DNA of 64,000 bases from Pseudanabaena sp. (GTDB lineage: Bacteria; Cyanobacteriota; Cyanobacteriia; Pseudanabaenales; Pseudanabaenaceae), in the NCBI GenBank assembly GCA_003249035.1, contig QBMK01000006.1, forward strand, positions 62,001 to 126,000, in the 5' to 3' direction. Shown here one piece after another: positions 44,381 through 52,907 of this stretch; the first letter of the stretch is position 1, and each line of letters starts with the position of its first letter. The position numbers and the translations under genes are program-made. The notes beneath the pieces are model-generated. The model saw only the letters and a list, made by a program, of their open reading frames with translations, had not been told where the DNA came from and did not search any database.

Positions 44381-44554
44381 ACTTTTTTTACAAAAAATCC
44401 CTATCTGTCTAAAAAAATATGTCGCCAAAATGCTTATGCAATTAGGTAGTATGAGATTAGGATTTAGGCTATTTTGTATTTTCTGTGACGGGTTTTTGCT
44501 CTTTCGTCATGTCAATCTGAAAGTTAGCAGCAGCAAAATAGGAGTATATTCAGC

Positions 44555-46243
44555 GTGCAGTATTTAGCGGAACTTCAAAAAACTCAAGCAGCTTTTGGCT
44601 TAGGTGGTAACTCGTCAGTCCGTCTATTAGCGCGTAATACGGGTGAAAATGTTTGGCAGCCGATTACAAACGAGCAAGTTTTATCGATTCAAGATTCGGC
44701 GCAGGCAAAAGAATTTAAAGATGGTCAGATGGTTATTGCCGAGGTCACTGGCAGCAACCAAGTGCAGAGTATCCAAGATGCTTCTAAAAAAATCGTCAAT
44801 ATATTGCAGGCTTATTCGCGATCGCAAGATAAGTATAAATCCGCTGAGGAAGAAGTCGAACAGTGGAAGCAATCCCTTAATTTTCAGAGCCAAGAGCTAC
44901 ATCGTCGCGAGCAGGAATTAGAACAAAAGGAACTAGAGCTAGAACAACTTGATGCAAGAAAATATGAGATCGAGGAGTTAGAATCCAAGTTTAGTAAAGA
45001 GCGTAGTGAAATTGAGCAATTACGAACCAATATTGAAGCTGAACGTGGTCAGTTTGAGGCTAAAGCCGCAGCTTTAACTGTCGAACAGGCTGAGTATATC
45101 AAAACACTTATTAGTCAATTATCGGCAAGCTTTACCAATCCAGATGCTCTCCGGGACAAAATACACAGCGCTATTTACTTCCTTAACAATAGTCAAGAAA
45201 TAATCACAGGATTTTGGCAAGGTTTAGATGGTCTGAAAAATGAAGCGGAAAAACAAAAAGAGAGTCTAAGTAAATCAACCGAAGAACTCAATGCTCGTAG
45301 AACTCAATGGCAGCAAACTCAAATTGCTCTAGCGGATGCCCAAGCGGAGCTTAAAGCTCAGCGCGGCATCCTCAAGCTACAAGAAAATAACATGGCAATG
45401 TCTAGGGTTCAACTTGATTCGCAAATTGACCTATATCAGCATACGTTCAATGCGATCGAGGAGTTTGGCGGACCAGGCAGTATGGAAGTACTTAGCCCAG
45501 AAGAAGAAAGCCGTTTACAGTCAATGTCCATTGAAGAATTGGAATCAACGATTACTGCTTTGCAGGCTGATTTTAACAAATTAGCCAATTATGTCAGCGC
45601 CCAAGAAGATGAGCTAGCTGGGCTAGAAGGGGAAATAGCAGATCTACAGAGTCAAGTAGAAAAAGCTGATCAATTTGATCGCATCGAATTAGAGAGCAAT
45701 AAGGAGTTTGCAGAAGAGCAGTACAAGGTTCTTGAAGATAGCGTGATGGGGACAAGAGTGAGTATGGAACAGCGATTATCATTACTAAATCAGCAAAAAG
45801 CTGTTTTAGATCGCCGTAAAGGGCTGTCGATTGAGGCTAATCCAGTTAAGAGTCTATTGCCTTTGTTATCACAAATTGAAGCTCAAAAGAATCGCCAAGA
45901 ACAAGAATTGCGAAAGATGGAAAGTCAAATTGAGGCGGTCAGAAACTATACGCAGCAACAGCAAGATGTTCTTGCAAGGCAAACTCAGGAGCATCAGCAA
46001 CAAGAGCAATCAATTCGTACAGCCGAAGCTCAACAACAAGATCAGATTCGAGTTGTTGCTGAGTTGTTCGGACAAATTAGCACTCAAGAGAATCTTTTGC
46101 GTCCTGTCCAAGATGTTTTGGATACGTTACGTCCACAACTAGAAGAGGCAGTTCAAGATTTGGGAGCTATGTCAAATGGCAATAATTCATTGCAAATTCT
46201 CACTGATTTACAATCTGTGATTCAGAGTTTAGTTTCTTCTTAA
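44555..46243 (+). CDS. hmpF: HmpF-like pilus motility/taxis protein
   Basis: A 562-residue protein with GTG start. Residues 1-75 form the conserved N-terminal domain (MQYLAELQKTQAAFGLGGN, FKDGQMVIAEV). The rest is mostly long coiled coil (about 85-200, 230-290, 340-400, 440-520) rich in Gln and Glu. HmpF is a cyanobacterial protein needed for type IV pilus function and gliding in hormogonia and localises to leading poles. Presence here supports a motile filamentous cyanobacterium. Monocistronic, with a leader of about 170 bases. Confidence 0.88.
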   Translation: MQYLAELQKTQAAFGLGGNSSVRLLARNTGENVWQPITNEQVLSIQDSAQAKEFKDGQMVIAEVTGSNQVQSIQDASKKIVNILQAYSRSQDKYKSAEEEVEQWKQSLNFQSQELHRREQELEQKELELEQLDARKYEIEELESKFSKERSEIEQLRTNIEAERGQFEAKAAALTVEQAEYIKTLISQLSASFTNPDALRDKIHSAIYFLNNSQEIITGFWQGLDGLKNEAEKQKESLSKSTEELNARRTQWQQTQIALADAQAELKAQRGILKLQENNMAMSRVQLDSQIDLYQHTFNAIEEFGGPGSMEVLSPEEESRLQSMSIEELESTITALQADFNKLANYVSAQEDELAGLEGEIADLQSQVEKADQFDRIELESNKEFAEEQYKVLEDSVMGTRVSMEQRLSLLNQQKAVLDRRKGLSIEANPVKSLLPLLSQIEAQKNRQEQELRKMESQIEAVRNYTQQQQDVLARQTQEHQQQEQSIRTAEAQQQDQIRVVAELFGQISTQENLLRPVQDVLDTLRPQLEEAVQDLGAMSNGNNSLQILTDLQSVIQSLVSS

Positions 46244-46246
46244 GAA

Positions 46247-46310
46247 AACTTAAACCAAAAAAAAGCAGAGCGCTCGCTAGGCGGGCGCTTTGCTTTTTTG
46301 GGTTTAAGTT
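46247..46310. terminator. Hairpin between convergent hmpF and cyclophilin genes
   Basis: Arms of about 26 bases (AACTTAAACCAAAAAAAAGC and near-complement) with a GCGC-rich core. It begins four bases after the hmpF stop and ends two bases before the cyclophilin stop, so it serves both genes. Confidence 0.75.
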
Positions 46311-46311
46311 T

Positions 46312-46794
46312 TTATTCTTCAACTTTAATTGAGAGGATTTTGTCACCACGACGAATTGCTTGAGCAACTTCGGTATCTTCGGTATATCCAAAAGCTGCAT
46401 ATTGCCCATCTAAAAATGAGGCATCACCAAGAGTAATAAAAAATTGACTAGTCGCACTGTTGGGGTCATTTGTACGTGCCATTGAAAATACTCCTGCTTT
46501 ATTGTGCTTAATCACAGGCTTTTTACCCCCAGTTAAGATTTTGCCAATAGTTGCTTCAGTATCACCCTCAGCCCAAATTTCAAGCTTGATGCGATCACCA
46601 GATCCACCAGTACCATTACCAAGAGGATCTCCGCCTTGAATTACAAATCCTGGTTCGACACGATGAAAAGTTAGTCCATCATAAAAACCATGCTTGGCTA
46701 GATCTATGAAATTTTTGACGGTGATGGGGGCGTGTTGATCGTCAAACTCAGCACGGATGGTTCCCTTAGCGGTCTCGATTACAGCACGGATCAT
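46312..46794 (-). CDS. Cyclophilin-type peptidyl-prolyl isomerase
   Basis: A 160-residue cytoplasmic cyclophilin that catalyses cis-trans isomerisation of Xaa-Pro bonds. Signatures: FHRVEPGFVIQGGDP with the catalytic Arg, MARTNDPNSATSQFFI, and DGQYAAFGYTE. No signal peptide. Length is normal for a small bacterial PpiB-type enzyme. Confidence 0.95.
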   Translation of the reverse strand: MIRAVIETAKGTIRAEFDDQHAPITVKNFIDLAKHGFYDGLTFHRVEPGFVIQGGDPLGNGTGGSGDRIKLEIWAEGDTEATIGKILTGGKKPVIKHNKAGVFSMARTNDPNSATSQFFITLGDASFLDGQYAAFGYTEDTEVAQAIRRGDKILSIKVEE

Positions 46795-46876
46795 AAGTAG
46801 ACTTACCTAAAAGTTTTTGAAATTTAAATCAGCTTAAAGTATAGCAACCGCCAAGGCGGTTAAGATGTAAAACTCC

Positions 46877-46910
46877 AAAGCAGGGGCAATTCATGAATTG
46901 CCCCTGCTTT
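46877..46910. repeat. Perfect palindrome before the phasin-like gene
   Basis: AAAGCAGGGGCAATTCA with its exact complement, no loop. It lies 50 bases before the phasin-like start, so it may affect its expression. Confidence 0.65.
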
Positions 46911-46959
46911 TGTTTAGTATGATGGAATGATAGATCGGCTTTAAGGATCACATATAGTT

Positions 46960-47283
46960 ATGGACAGCAATAATTTGCTCAAGCAGTTGCTCATGCTTGG
47001 CGTTGGCACAACTTCGATGGTGCTAGAAAAAATAAAAGAAGCTAGTGAAGATTGGGTCAAAGACGGCAAAATAGATCCTGAACAGGCTTCAGAAATCCTC
47101 AATGATATTGCGAGCCGACTCAAGTCAGAACAAGGCAATCTGGAGACTTTAATTCAGCGGCAGATTCGTAATGTGATGCAAGATTTGGGCGTACCGCGTC
47201 AAAATGAAATGGATGAACTGCGCGGACGAATCGATCGCCTCGAACGTCAGATGCGTGATTTAGAAAATAAACAGTGGCGCTAG
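46960..47283 (+). CDS. Phasin-like helical protein
   Basis: A 107-residue helical protein: an apolar N-terminal helix (LLKQLLMLGVGTTSMVLEKI), a middle amphipathic helix and a C-terminal coiled coil (ELRGRIDRLERQMRDLENK). This is the layout of the phasin/poly-granule-associated family seen across cyanobacteria, which may coat granules or regulate coiled-coil partners. Direct function is unknown. It lies three bases upstream of rsmI, so they form an operon. Confidence 0.8.
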   Translation: MDSNNLLKQLLMLGVGTTSMVLEKIKEASEDWVKDGKIDPEQASEILNDIASRLKSEQGNLETLIQRQIRNVMQDLGVPRQNEMDELRGRIDRLERQMRDLENKQWR

Positions 47284-47286
47284 TTA

Positions 47287-48129
47287 ATGGAATCTTCTGG
47301 AATTCTGTATTTAGTGGGAACGCCGATCGGTAATTTGGAGGATATGACTTTCAGAGCGATCGCAACGCTGAAACAGGTGAATTTAATTGCGGCGGAGGAT
47401 ACTAGACATACGGGCAAGCTGTTGCATCATTTTGGGATTGAGACTCCGCAGACAAGCTATCACGAACATAATGCTTTTAAGCGTGTCCCCGAACTAGTAG
47501 AAAAGTTGTTGCAAGGTATGGCGATCGCCTTGGTGACCGATGCAGGAATGCCCGCGATTTCTGACCCTGGGGTAGAACTTGTGCAGGGTTGTATTGCAGC
47601 AGGAATTCGGATTGTCCCGATTCCTGTTGTCACCGCAGGAATCGCCGCTTTAACTGCTTCTGGTTTTGCTACTCAGCATTTTGGATTTGATGGATTTTTG
47701 CCAGCTGATAAAAAAGAAAAACGCGATCGCTTAGAAATTTTGCGTTTAGAAACCCGCACGATGATTCTCTATGAATCGCCTCATCGGTTATTACGAACTC
47801 TCGAAGAACTTGCCGAAAGTTTGGGAAGAGATCGTCAAATCGCGATCGCTAGAGAATTAACCAAATTACATGAGGAATTTTGGCGTGGTTCCATCGAAGA
47901 TGCGATCGCGCATTATACGAGTCAGGCTCCTCGCGGTGAATTTACGTTGGTTTTAGAAGGTGCGAAAGCTAGTCTAAAGCCAGTTTGGACAGAGGAAGTA
48001 ATTTTAAAAGAGTTACAGAATTTGATTGATTCTGGTATCTCGCGATCAGATGCAAGTCGTCAATTAGCCGAACTAGCCGATTTACCACGCCGCCAAATTT
48101 ATCAACTAGCGTTGACGCTACCAGAATAA
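47287..48129 (+). CDS. rsmI: 16S rRNA (cytidine(1402)-2'-O)-methyltransferase
   Basis: A 280-residue tetrapyrrole-methylase-fold enzyme. The N-terminal LYLVGTPIGNLEDMTFRAI, the AEDTRHTGKLL motif, VTDAGMPAISDPG and the ILYESPHRL segment are diagnostic. It methylates the 2'-OH of C1402 in 16S rRNA using SAM. Full length. Its stop codon lies in the left arm of the palindrome at 48125-48157. Confidence 0.96.
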   Translation: MESSGILYLVGTPIGNLEDMTFRAIATLKQVNLIAAEDTRHTGKLLHHFGIETPQTSYHEHNAFKRVPELVEKLLQGMAIALVTDAGMPAISDPGVELVQGCIAAGIRIVPIPVVTAGIAALTASGFATQHFGFDGFLPADKKEKRDRLEILRLETRTMILYESPHRLLRTLEELAESLGRDRQIAIARELTKLHEEFWRGSIEDAIAHYTSQAPRGEFTLVLEGAKASLKPVWTEEVILKELQNLIDSGISRSDASRQLAELADLPRRQIYQLALTLPE

Positions 48130-48157
48130 AATGTTGCGCGAAGCGCAACATTTTATT
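48125..48157. terminator. Palindrome holding the stop codons of two convergent genes
   Basis: Perfect 15-base arms (AATAAAATGTTGCGC and complement) around GAA. The TAA of rsmI (48127-48129) and the TAA of the pseudouridine synthase (48153-48155, minus strand) occupy mirror positions in the two arms. Acts as a compact bidirectional terminator. Confidence 0.8.
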
Positions 48158-49106
48158 TTCTGCGTCGTAAAAACATTAGTAACTTCTCAAACCCTTCAGG
48201 TATTGGAGCCGTGTTTTCAATTAATTTGCCTGAGACTGGATGGGTAAAGGTAAGCCGCCATGCATGTAGTGCTTGGCCTGCCAGATATTGTGAAGTTTCC
48301 TTATTCGGATATCCATAGACAGGATCGCCAGCGATCGCCCAGCCCATATATGCGGAATGAACGCGAATTTGATGGGTACGTCCTGTTTCCAAATCGAACT
48401 TAACCAGCGTGTAATTTCCTAAACGTTCTTGAATTTGCCAATGCGTAATCGCCTTTCTGCCATCGGCAATAACTGCCATTTTTTTGCGATCGCTCTTGTG
48501 TCGGGCGATCGCAGCATCAATTATACCTAATTCACCTTTGGGAACGCCTCGCACAATGCCTAAATATTCTCGTCGCGCTGTTTTTGCCTGAATCTGGGCT
48601 TGTAAATCTTGATGAGCGCGATCGTTTTTAGCGACCACCATCACGCCACTGGTATCTTTATCTAAACGATGTACAATTCCTGGGCGCTGAGTTCCATTTA
48701 TCCCCGAAAGCTCTGTGCAATGGGCTAAAAGCGCATTCACTAAAGTTCCATCACTATGTCCCGCCGCAGGATGAACGACTAGTCCCGCAGATTTATTAAT
48801 TACAATTAAATGCTCATCTTCGTACAGAACATCTAGGGGAATTTCTTGAGCAACTATATCGAGAGGCGTTGCGTCGGGAGTAATAAGCTGAATGCGATCG
48901 CCTGCTTTGATTAAATCCTTTTTGTTATCACATATAACATCATTAACGGTGACATGACCTTCATCAATTAATGCTTGAATGCGCGATCGGGATAGGTCTG
49001 CAAGGTGGTGAGCTAAGAAGCGATCAATTCGCTCAGGTTTAATCAAATCTTTCCCAACTTCAATCAAGTTATTATTATCTGCTGTAGGGATGATTTCTAG
49101 ATTCAT
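48153..49106 (-). CDS. RluA/RluD-family pseudouridine synthase
   Basis: A 317-residue enzyme: an N-terminal S4 RNA-binding domain (about 25-90, RIDRFLAHHLADLSRSRIQ) and a catalytic domain with the RLDKDTSGVMVVAK motif that holds the catalytic Asp. GRTHQIRVH and GDPVYG are also present. It converts specific uridines of 23S rRNA (RluD-type) to pseudouridine. The exact target cannot be fixed from sequence, though the S4 domain favours RluD. Confidence 0.93.
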   Translation of the reverse strand: MNLEIIPTADNNNLIEVGKDLIKPERIDRFLAHHLADLSRSRIQALIDEGHVTVNDVICDNKKDLIKAGDRIQLITPDATPLDIVAQEIPLDVLYEDEHLIVINKSAGLVVHPAAGHSDGTLVNALLAHCTELSGINGTQRPGIVHRLDKDTSGVMVVAKNDRAHQDLQAQIQAKTARREYLGIVRGVPKGELGIIDAAIARHKSDRKKMAVIADGRKAITHWQIQERLGNYTLVKFDLETGRTHQIRVHSAYMGWAIAGDPVYGYPNKETSQYLAGQALHAWRLTFTHPVSGKLIENTAPIPEGFEKLLMFLRRRK

Positions 49107-49332
49107 ATGAAGTCTGATTGTACGGCAAAGTAGGCATATATAAAGCCATCATCGAATACAGTAATCAAAATTTTAATGAATCACCCCGCCGCAAGCGGAC
49201 GGGGTATCAAATTCTTTTTTATTAGAATATACTCACACCGCAGAGCGGTGGGGTATTTACCCTCTTAGTTCAATAAACCAAAAACAATGGGGGCGCAAAG
49301 CGCCGCCATTGTTTTTGGGATTTTGCTCTGCT
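49107..49332. other. Intergenic stretch with two small GC-rich stem-loops and a palindrome
   Basis: ACCCCGCCG-CAAG-CGGACGGGGT (near 49182-49204) and CACCGC-AGAG-CGGTG (near 49234) are short stem-loops. The longer palindrome is at 49278-49318. No gene seen. Confidence 0.45.
49278..49318 (-). terminator. Hairpin after the AarF-family gene
   Basis: Arms of 19 bases (CCAAAAACAATGG and complement, one mismatch) with core GGCGC-AAA-GCGCC, 14 bases past the minus-strand stop. Confidence 0.72.
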
Positions 49333-51027
49333 TTAGTTGATATTTTGAAAGGCTGCAAAGGGAAGAGCCGCTGCGATCGCTTTTGGCATCGCTTTAGTCA
49401 CAGTCTTAACTGCCATATCCCACAACTTCGCAGGTTCGAGATCTGCGCCAATCATTTGCCAGATTCGCATTACCTCTTCAGTATGAAGGCGATTATCTTC
49501 GGTGAGAGCCAACAAAATGCGGCGACGGATATATGCACCATCTTTGGAAGTAAGGAATTTTAATCCCATGCTTGCGGTCGGGATAATATCAAAATCACTA
49601 TCGGATTTTGCGATCGCCAATAAATTCTCTAATCTTGCCCATTGGAACTTGTCGTCTTTAAATAAAATCCCAACTAAGCGTTGACGCAGACTTTCCGATT
49701 CATCAGTAAGAAGGCGTTTCGCTACATATGGATAGGCTACCTGCACGATCTGAAACTCTGGGTTTAGACTCAGAGCTACTCCTTCTTGGGTAATTACTGA
49801 GCGAATAATGAGGGCAAACTTGGCGGGTAAACAGAAAGGATACTCATACATCACTTTTGAGAAGCGATCGGTTACAACTTTAAAGTTAAAGTCTTTCACC
49901 TTCTCGGACATAATATCGCCTAACACTGATTCGAGAGCGTTAACAATTGGCTTCATCTCAATGTCAGGTTGCAGGAATCCCAGTCTTACATAATCTAGTC
50001 CAAGTTCTTCGTAATCCTTATTCAGTAAGTGAACGACTGAATCAACCAGTTGCTCTTTGGTAGTGAGATCTAATTGATCCATCATCCCAAAATCGATATA
50101 TGCCATCTTGCCATCGAAGGTGGCGAAGAGATTGCCTGGATGTGGATCGGCATGGAAAAATCCAAACTCTAGAAGTTGTCGTAAGCCAGACATGACTCCA
50201 ATTTTCACAAGATTGTCCGTATTTAAGCCAGCAGATTTAATCTGATCGATTTCAGTGAGCTTGATGCCATTAATCCATTCAAGTGTCAGAACTCGATGGG
50301 TGCTGAACTGACGATAAATGGATGGAACTTTGACATCAGGATCGTTTTTGAAATAACCAGCGAAACGCTCGGCATTGGTTGCCTCATGGACATAATCTAT
50401 TTCTTCAAATAGTTTCAAGCCAAACTCATCAACGATCGCCTCTAAACTGTTACCAAGATTAAGGGGCAATAATGGACCCAGCCAGCCAGCAATACCACGC
50501 ATGATATATAGATCAAGGGTAAGTGTAGGAACTAGCCCCGGTCTCTGCACTTTGACGGCGACTTCTTCACCAGTGTAAAGCGTGGCTCTATAAACCTGGC
50601 CTAAACTTGCTGCCGCGACTGCATTTTCAGATATGGCACGATAAACCGTATTGACAGGTTTACCTAGCTCCGACTCAATGATTGCAAAAGCTTGTTCGTT
50701 AGAAAACGGTGGTAACTGATCTTGAAGTTTGGTTAGCTCTTCTAGAAAATCCACACGCACTAAGTCGGGTCTTGTCGATAGGGCTTGCCCGACTTTAATA
50801 TAGGTTGGACCAAGAGCAGTAATAATGCGGCGTAACTGCTCAGCCAGCCTAGGCTGACTAACTGTGTTGCCAGTCAAGACATCCCAACCAAAGGCTAGAC
50901 CAAAGCTCAAAGCAAAATAAATGATTTTAAAAATCCTACTAATCGCTAACCAAGGGCGACGACCGTAATATTCGGCATTGGCTTTTGCGTCGTAGCGATT
51001 TAGCTGTTCGAGGGGATGCTTACTCAC
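49333..51027 (-). CDS. ABC1/AarF (UbiB-family) atypical kinase
   Basis: A 564-residue protein of the ABC1K/UbiB family. Motifs: KxGQ in YIKVGQALSTRPDL, the Ala-rich loop AAASLGQVYRATL replacing the P-loop, VAVKVQRPG, FHADPHPGNLF (catalytic loop) and YIDFGMMDQLD (metal). Two hydrophobic segments near the C-terminus are weak. ABC1 kinases support quinone (plastoquinone, tocopherol) metabolism and stress responses in cyanobacteria and plastids. Confidence 0.93.
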   Translation of the reverse strand: MSKHPLEQLNRYDAKANAEYYGRRPWLAISRIFKIIYFALSFGLAFGWDVLTGNTVSQPRLAEQLRRIITALGPTYIKVGQALSTRPDLVRVDFLEELTKLQDQLPPFSNEQAFAIIESELGKPVNTVYRAISENAVAAASLGQVYRATLYTGEEVAVKVQRPGLVPTLTLDLYIMRGIAGWLGPLLPLNLGNSLEAIVDEFGLKLFEEIDYVHEATNAERFAGYFKNDPDVKVPSIYRQFSTHRVLTLEWINGIKLTEIDQIKSAGLNTDNLVKIGVMSGLRQLLEFGFFHADPHPGNLFATFDGKMAYIDFGMMDQLDLTTKEQLVDSVVHLLNKDYEELGLDYVRLGFLQPDIEMKPIVNALESVLGDIMSEKVKDFNFKVVTDRFSKVMYEYPFCLPAKFALIIRSVITQEGVALSLNPEFQIVQVAYPYVAKRLLTDESESLRQRLVGILFKDDKFQWARLENLLAIAKSDSDFDIIPTASMGLKFLTSKDGAYIRRRILLALTEDNRLHTEEVMRIWQMIGADLEPAKLWDMAVKTVTKAMPKAIAAALPFAAFQNIN

Positions 51028-51476
51028 GCTGATAAATACCTTTTATATATCCCATTTAACCTATCAGTATACAAAACTACATAATATATTTGTAATAATT
51101 TTTAAATAGTTGCAACAATTCTGGAAATGTCTATTGCAATTTTTAGACAAAAAATTGTTTGCTTTTCTCTGAGACTAGGCAAAAAAAGACTTGAGAGATC
51201 CATGAATACTGGGAACATTATTATCACCTCAACTTATTCCAAATTGTTGAGGTGGTTATATTCGTAATTTACTGCGCGTTGTCAACCCCAAAATTATGGC
51301 AATCAAAATATTTTAAATCTTAAACTTTAAATAATATTTCTGTATAAATCAATACCAAAAAATAAATATATAATAGCTTCATGACATTCTCCGTACTTAA
51401 ACCATAGAATTAGTACATGCAGAATGACTTTAAGAATTGACAATAAATTTACTAGATAAATTGCGGTAATAAAGAG
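51028..51476. other. Divergent intergenic region
   Basis: About 450 very AT-rich bases. A small stem-loop CACCTCAAC...GTTGAGGTG sits near 51227-51255. I see no gene and no recognised structured RNA. Promoters for the AarF gene and the small gene at 51477 should lie here. Confidence 0.45.
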
Positions 51477-51722
51477 ATGAAGACCACTACAAATCAACAA
51501 CCAAACAAAACACATAAGAATATATGGAAAAACTCTTCTCCTACTCCTCAATGTCTTATTCCCTTACCCTCTACTTGGGTAGCTTTGTTAGAACCACAAA
51601 CTTCTAGCTGTTACGATGAAGCTTTGTTGATGTGTCAATATCTTGATGGTTATTGGGCAGCATGGATTCCTGATTTCGGAGAGATTAAATTGCATTCAGG
51701 TCAATTTTGCCGCATGTCCTAA
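51477..51722 (+). CDS. Small hypothetical protein
   Basis: An 81-residue protein. After a polar, Asn/Thr/Lys-rich N-terminus it reads PSTWVALLEPQTSS, EALLMCQYLDGYWAAWIPDFGE. This resembles small cyanobacterial proteins of unknown function that end in a Trp-rich WxAWxPDxGE segment. It has no signal peptide. It is followed after five bases by a weak stem-loop. Moderate certainty as a gene. Confidence 0.68.
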   Translation: MKTTTNQQPNKTHKNIWKNSSPTPQCLIPLPSTWVALLEPQTSSCYDEALLMCQYLDGYWAAWIPDFGEIKLHSGQFCRMS

Positions 51723-51726
51723 GAAC

Positions 51727-51777
51727 CTATATTCTTTGCACCATTCTCGTTATTCGAAAATCACACAAAGAATATAG
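51727..51777. repeat. Inverted repeat between convergent genes
   Basis: CTATATTCTTTG and its complement CAAAGAATATAG flank 27 bases. Located between the ends of the small hypothetical gene and ppk2, so it may terminate both. Confidence 0.5.
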
Positions 51778-51791
51778 TAGCTAGTTAGTTA

Positions 51792-52775
51792 TCAATTTAC
51801 TGTATGAATGTCTTCTGGATGACTAGAAGGGGAGATGTTAGGTACAAAATTTTGAAGTCGCATCGGTGGTCGGACATAATCCATCTCACTTTGGCGAGGA
51901 GGAAGCTCAATTTTTACAGGCGTTAAATCCTCGTAAGGAACTTGACTCAATAGATGGGAAATGCAATTGAGATGTGCTCGCCGCTTATCATCGGAATTGA
52001 CTACATACCAAGGGGATTGCTTAATATCCGTCGCATTGAACATATCATCCTTCGCCTTAGAATATTCTACCCACTTTGCTCTAGCCTCTAAATCCATTGG
52101 GCTAATTTTCCAACGCTTAAGAGGATTCTTAATACGTTCTTGAAATCTCTTTTCCTGCTCCTCATCACTCACAGAGAACCAATACTTAATCAAGATGATT
52201 CCTGCTCGTTGGAGCATACATTCAAACTCCGGACAGGAACGTAAGAACTCAACATACTCTTCATGAGTACAAAAGTTCATCACCCGTTCTACTCCAGCGC
52301 GGTTGTACCAACTGCGATCGAACAGAATGATTTCACCAGCAGCAGGTAGATGTGCTGCATAGCGCTGGAAATACCACTGCGTTTTTTCGCGATCTGAAGG
52401 AGTTCCCAATGCCATAACCTTACAAACACGAGGATTCAGGCACTCTGTAATTCTTTTGATCGTTCCACCTTTACCTGCTGCGTCACGTCCTTCAAATAGA
52501 ACTACTACTTTGAGCTTTTTGTGCTTTACCCACTCTTGCAGCTTGACCAATTCAATGTGCAGCCGATTAAGTTCATTTTCATAAATCGGCTTTGTTAGCT
52601 TGGTTAGAGACGCGTCAGATTTAGGCTTTGCGTTACCAATTTTTTTGTCTTTCGACGATTTTTCAACCAAATCATCAGATTTAGACTTTTTTTTGCCAGC
52701 CTTTTTAGCTTTCGGCAGTTCCATCACAAGATGATCCTGAGAAACTTTGCCATTGCTATTAATTTTGTTTGCCAT
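51792..52775 (-). CDS. ppk2: Polyphosphate kinase 2
   Basis: A 327-residue P-loop kinase. Walker A is FEGRDAAGKGGTIKRI, Walker B and lid are ILFDRSWYNRAGVERVM, and RWKISPMDLEA follows. PPK2 uses polyphosphate to phosphorylate nucleoside di- or monophosphates. The N-terminal 65 residues are a Lys/Ser-rich extension (KKAGKKKSKSDD) that the core enzyme does not need; it could bind polyphosphate. Length of the core is typical. Confidence 0.95.
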   Translation of the reverse strand: MANKINSNGKVSQDHLVMELPKAKKAGKKKSKSDDLVEKSSKDKKIGNAKPKSDASLTKLTKPIYENELNRLHIELVKLQEWVKHKKLKVVVLFEGRDAAGKGGTIKRITECLNPRVCKVMALGTPSDREKTQWYFQRYAAHLPAAGEIILFDRSWYNRAGVERVMNFCTHEEYVEFLRSCPEFECMLQRAGIILIKYWFSVSDEEQEKRFQERIKNPLKRWKISPMDLEARAKWVEYSKAKDDMFNATDIKQSPWYVVNSDDKRRAHLNCISHLLSQVPYEDLTPVKIELPPRQSEMDYVRPPMRLQNFVPNISPSSHPEDIHTVN

Positions 52776-52850
52776 GACCGCACATCATTTTTGTATGGTT
52801 ATAACTTAAATATACATTTATTTATTCTATGCCTTAGCATCAAAATATAC

Positions 52851-52893
52851 ACAAAAATGAAAGACGGTGCTTTGCCATGTCTTTCATTTTTGT
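52851..52893 (-). terminator. Terminator after ugd
   Basis: Arms of 20 bases (ACAAAAATGAAAGAC and near-complement) around TTT, 15 bases past the ugd stop, with a T-rich run on the minus strand. Confidence 0.75.
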
Positions 52894-52907
52894 CACCAGA
52901 CAAATAG

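Noticed and set aside
49107-49332. Possible small RNA or tRNA from the GC-rich stem-loops
   Set aside because: The stems are short, with no cloverleaf, no GGTTCRA T-loop and no known RNA signature.
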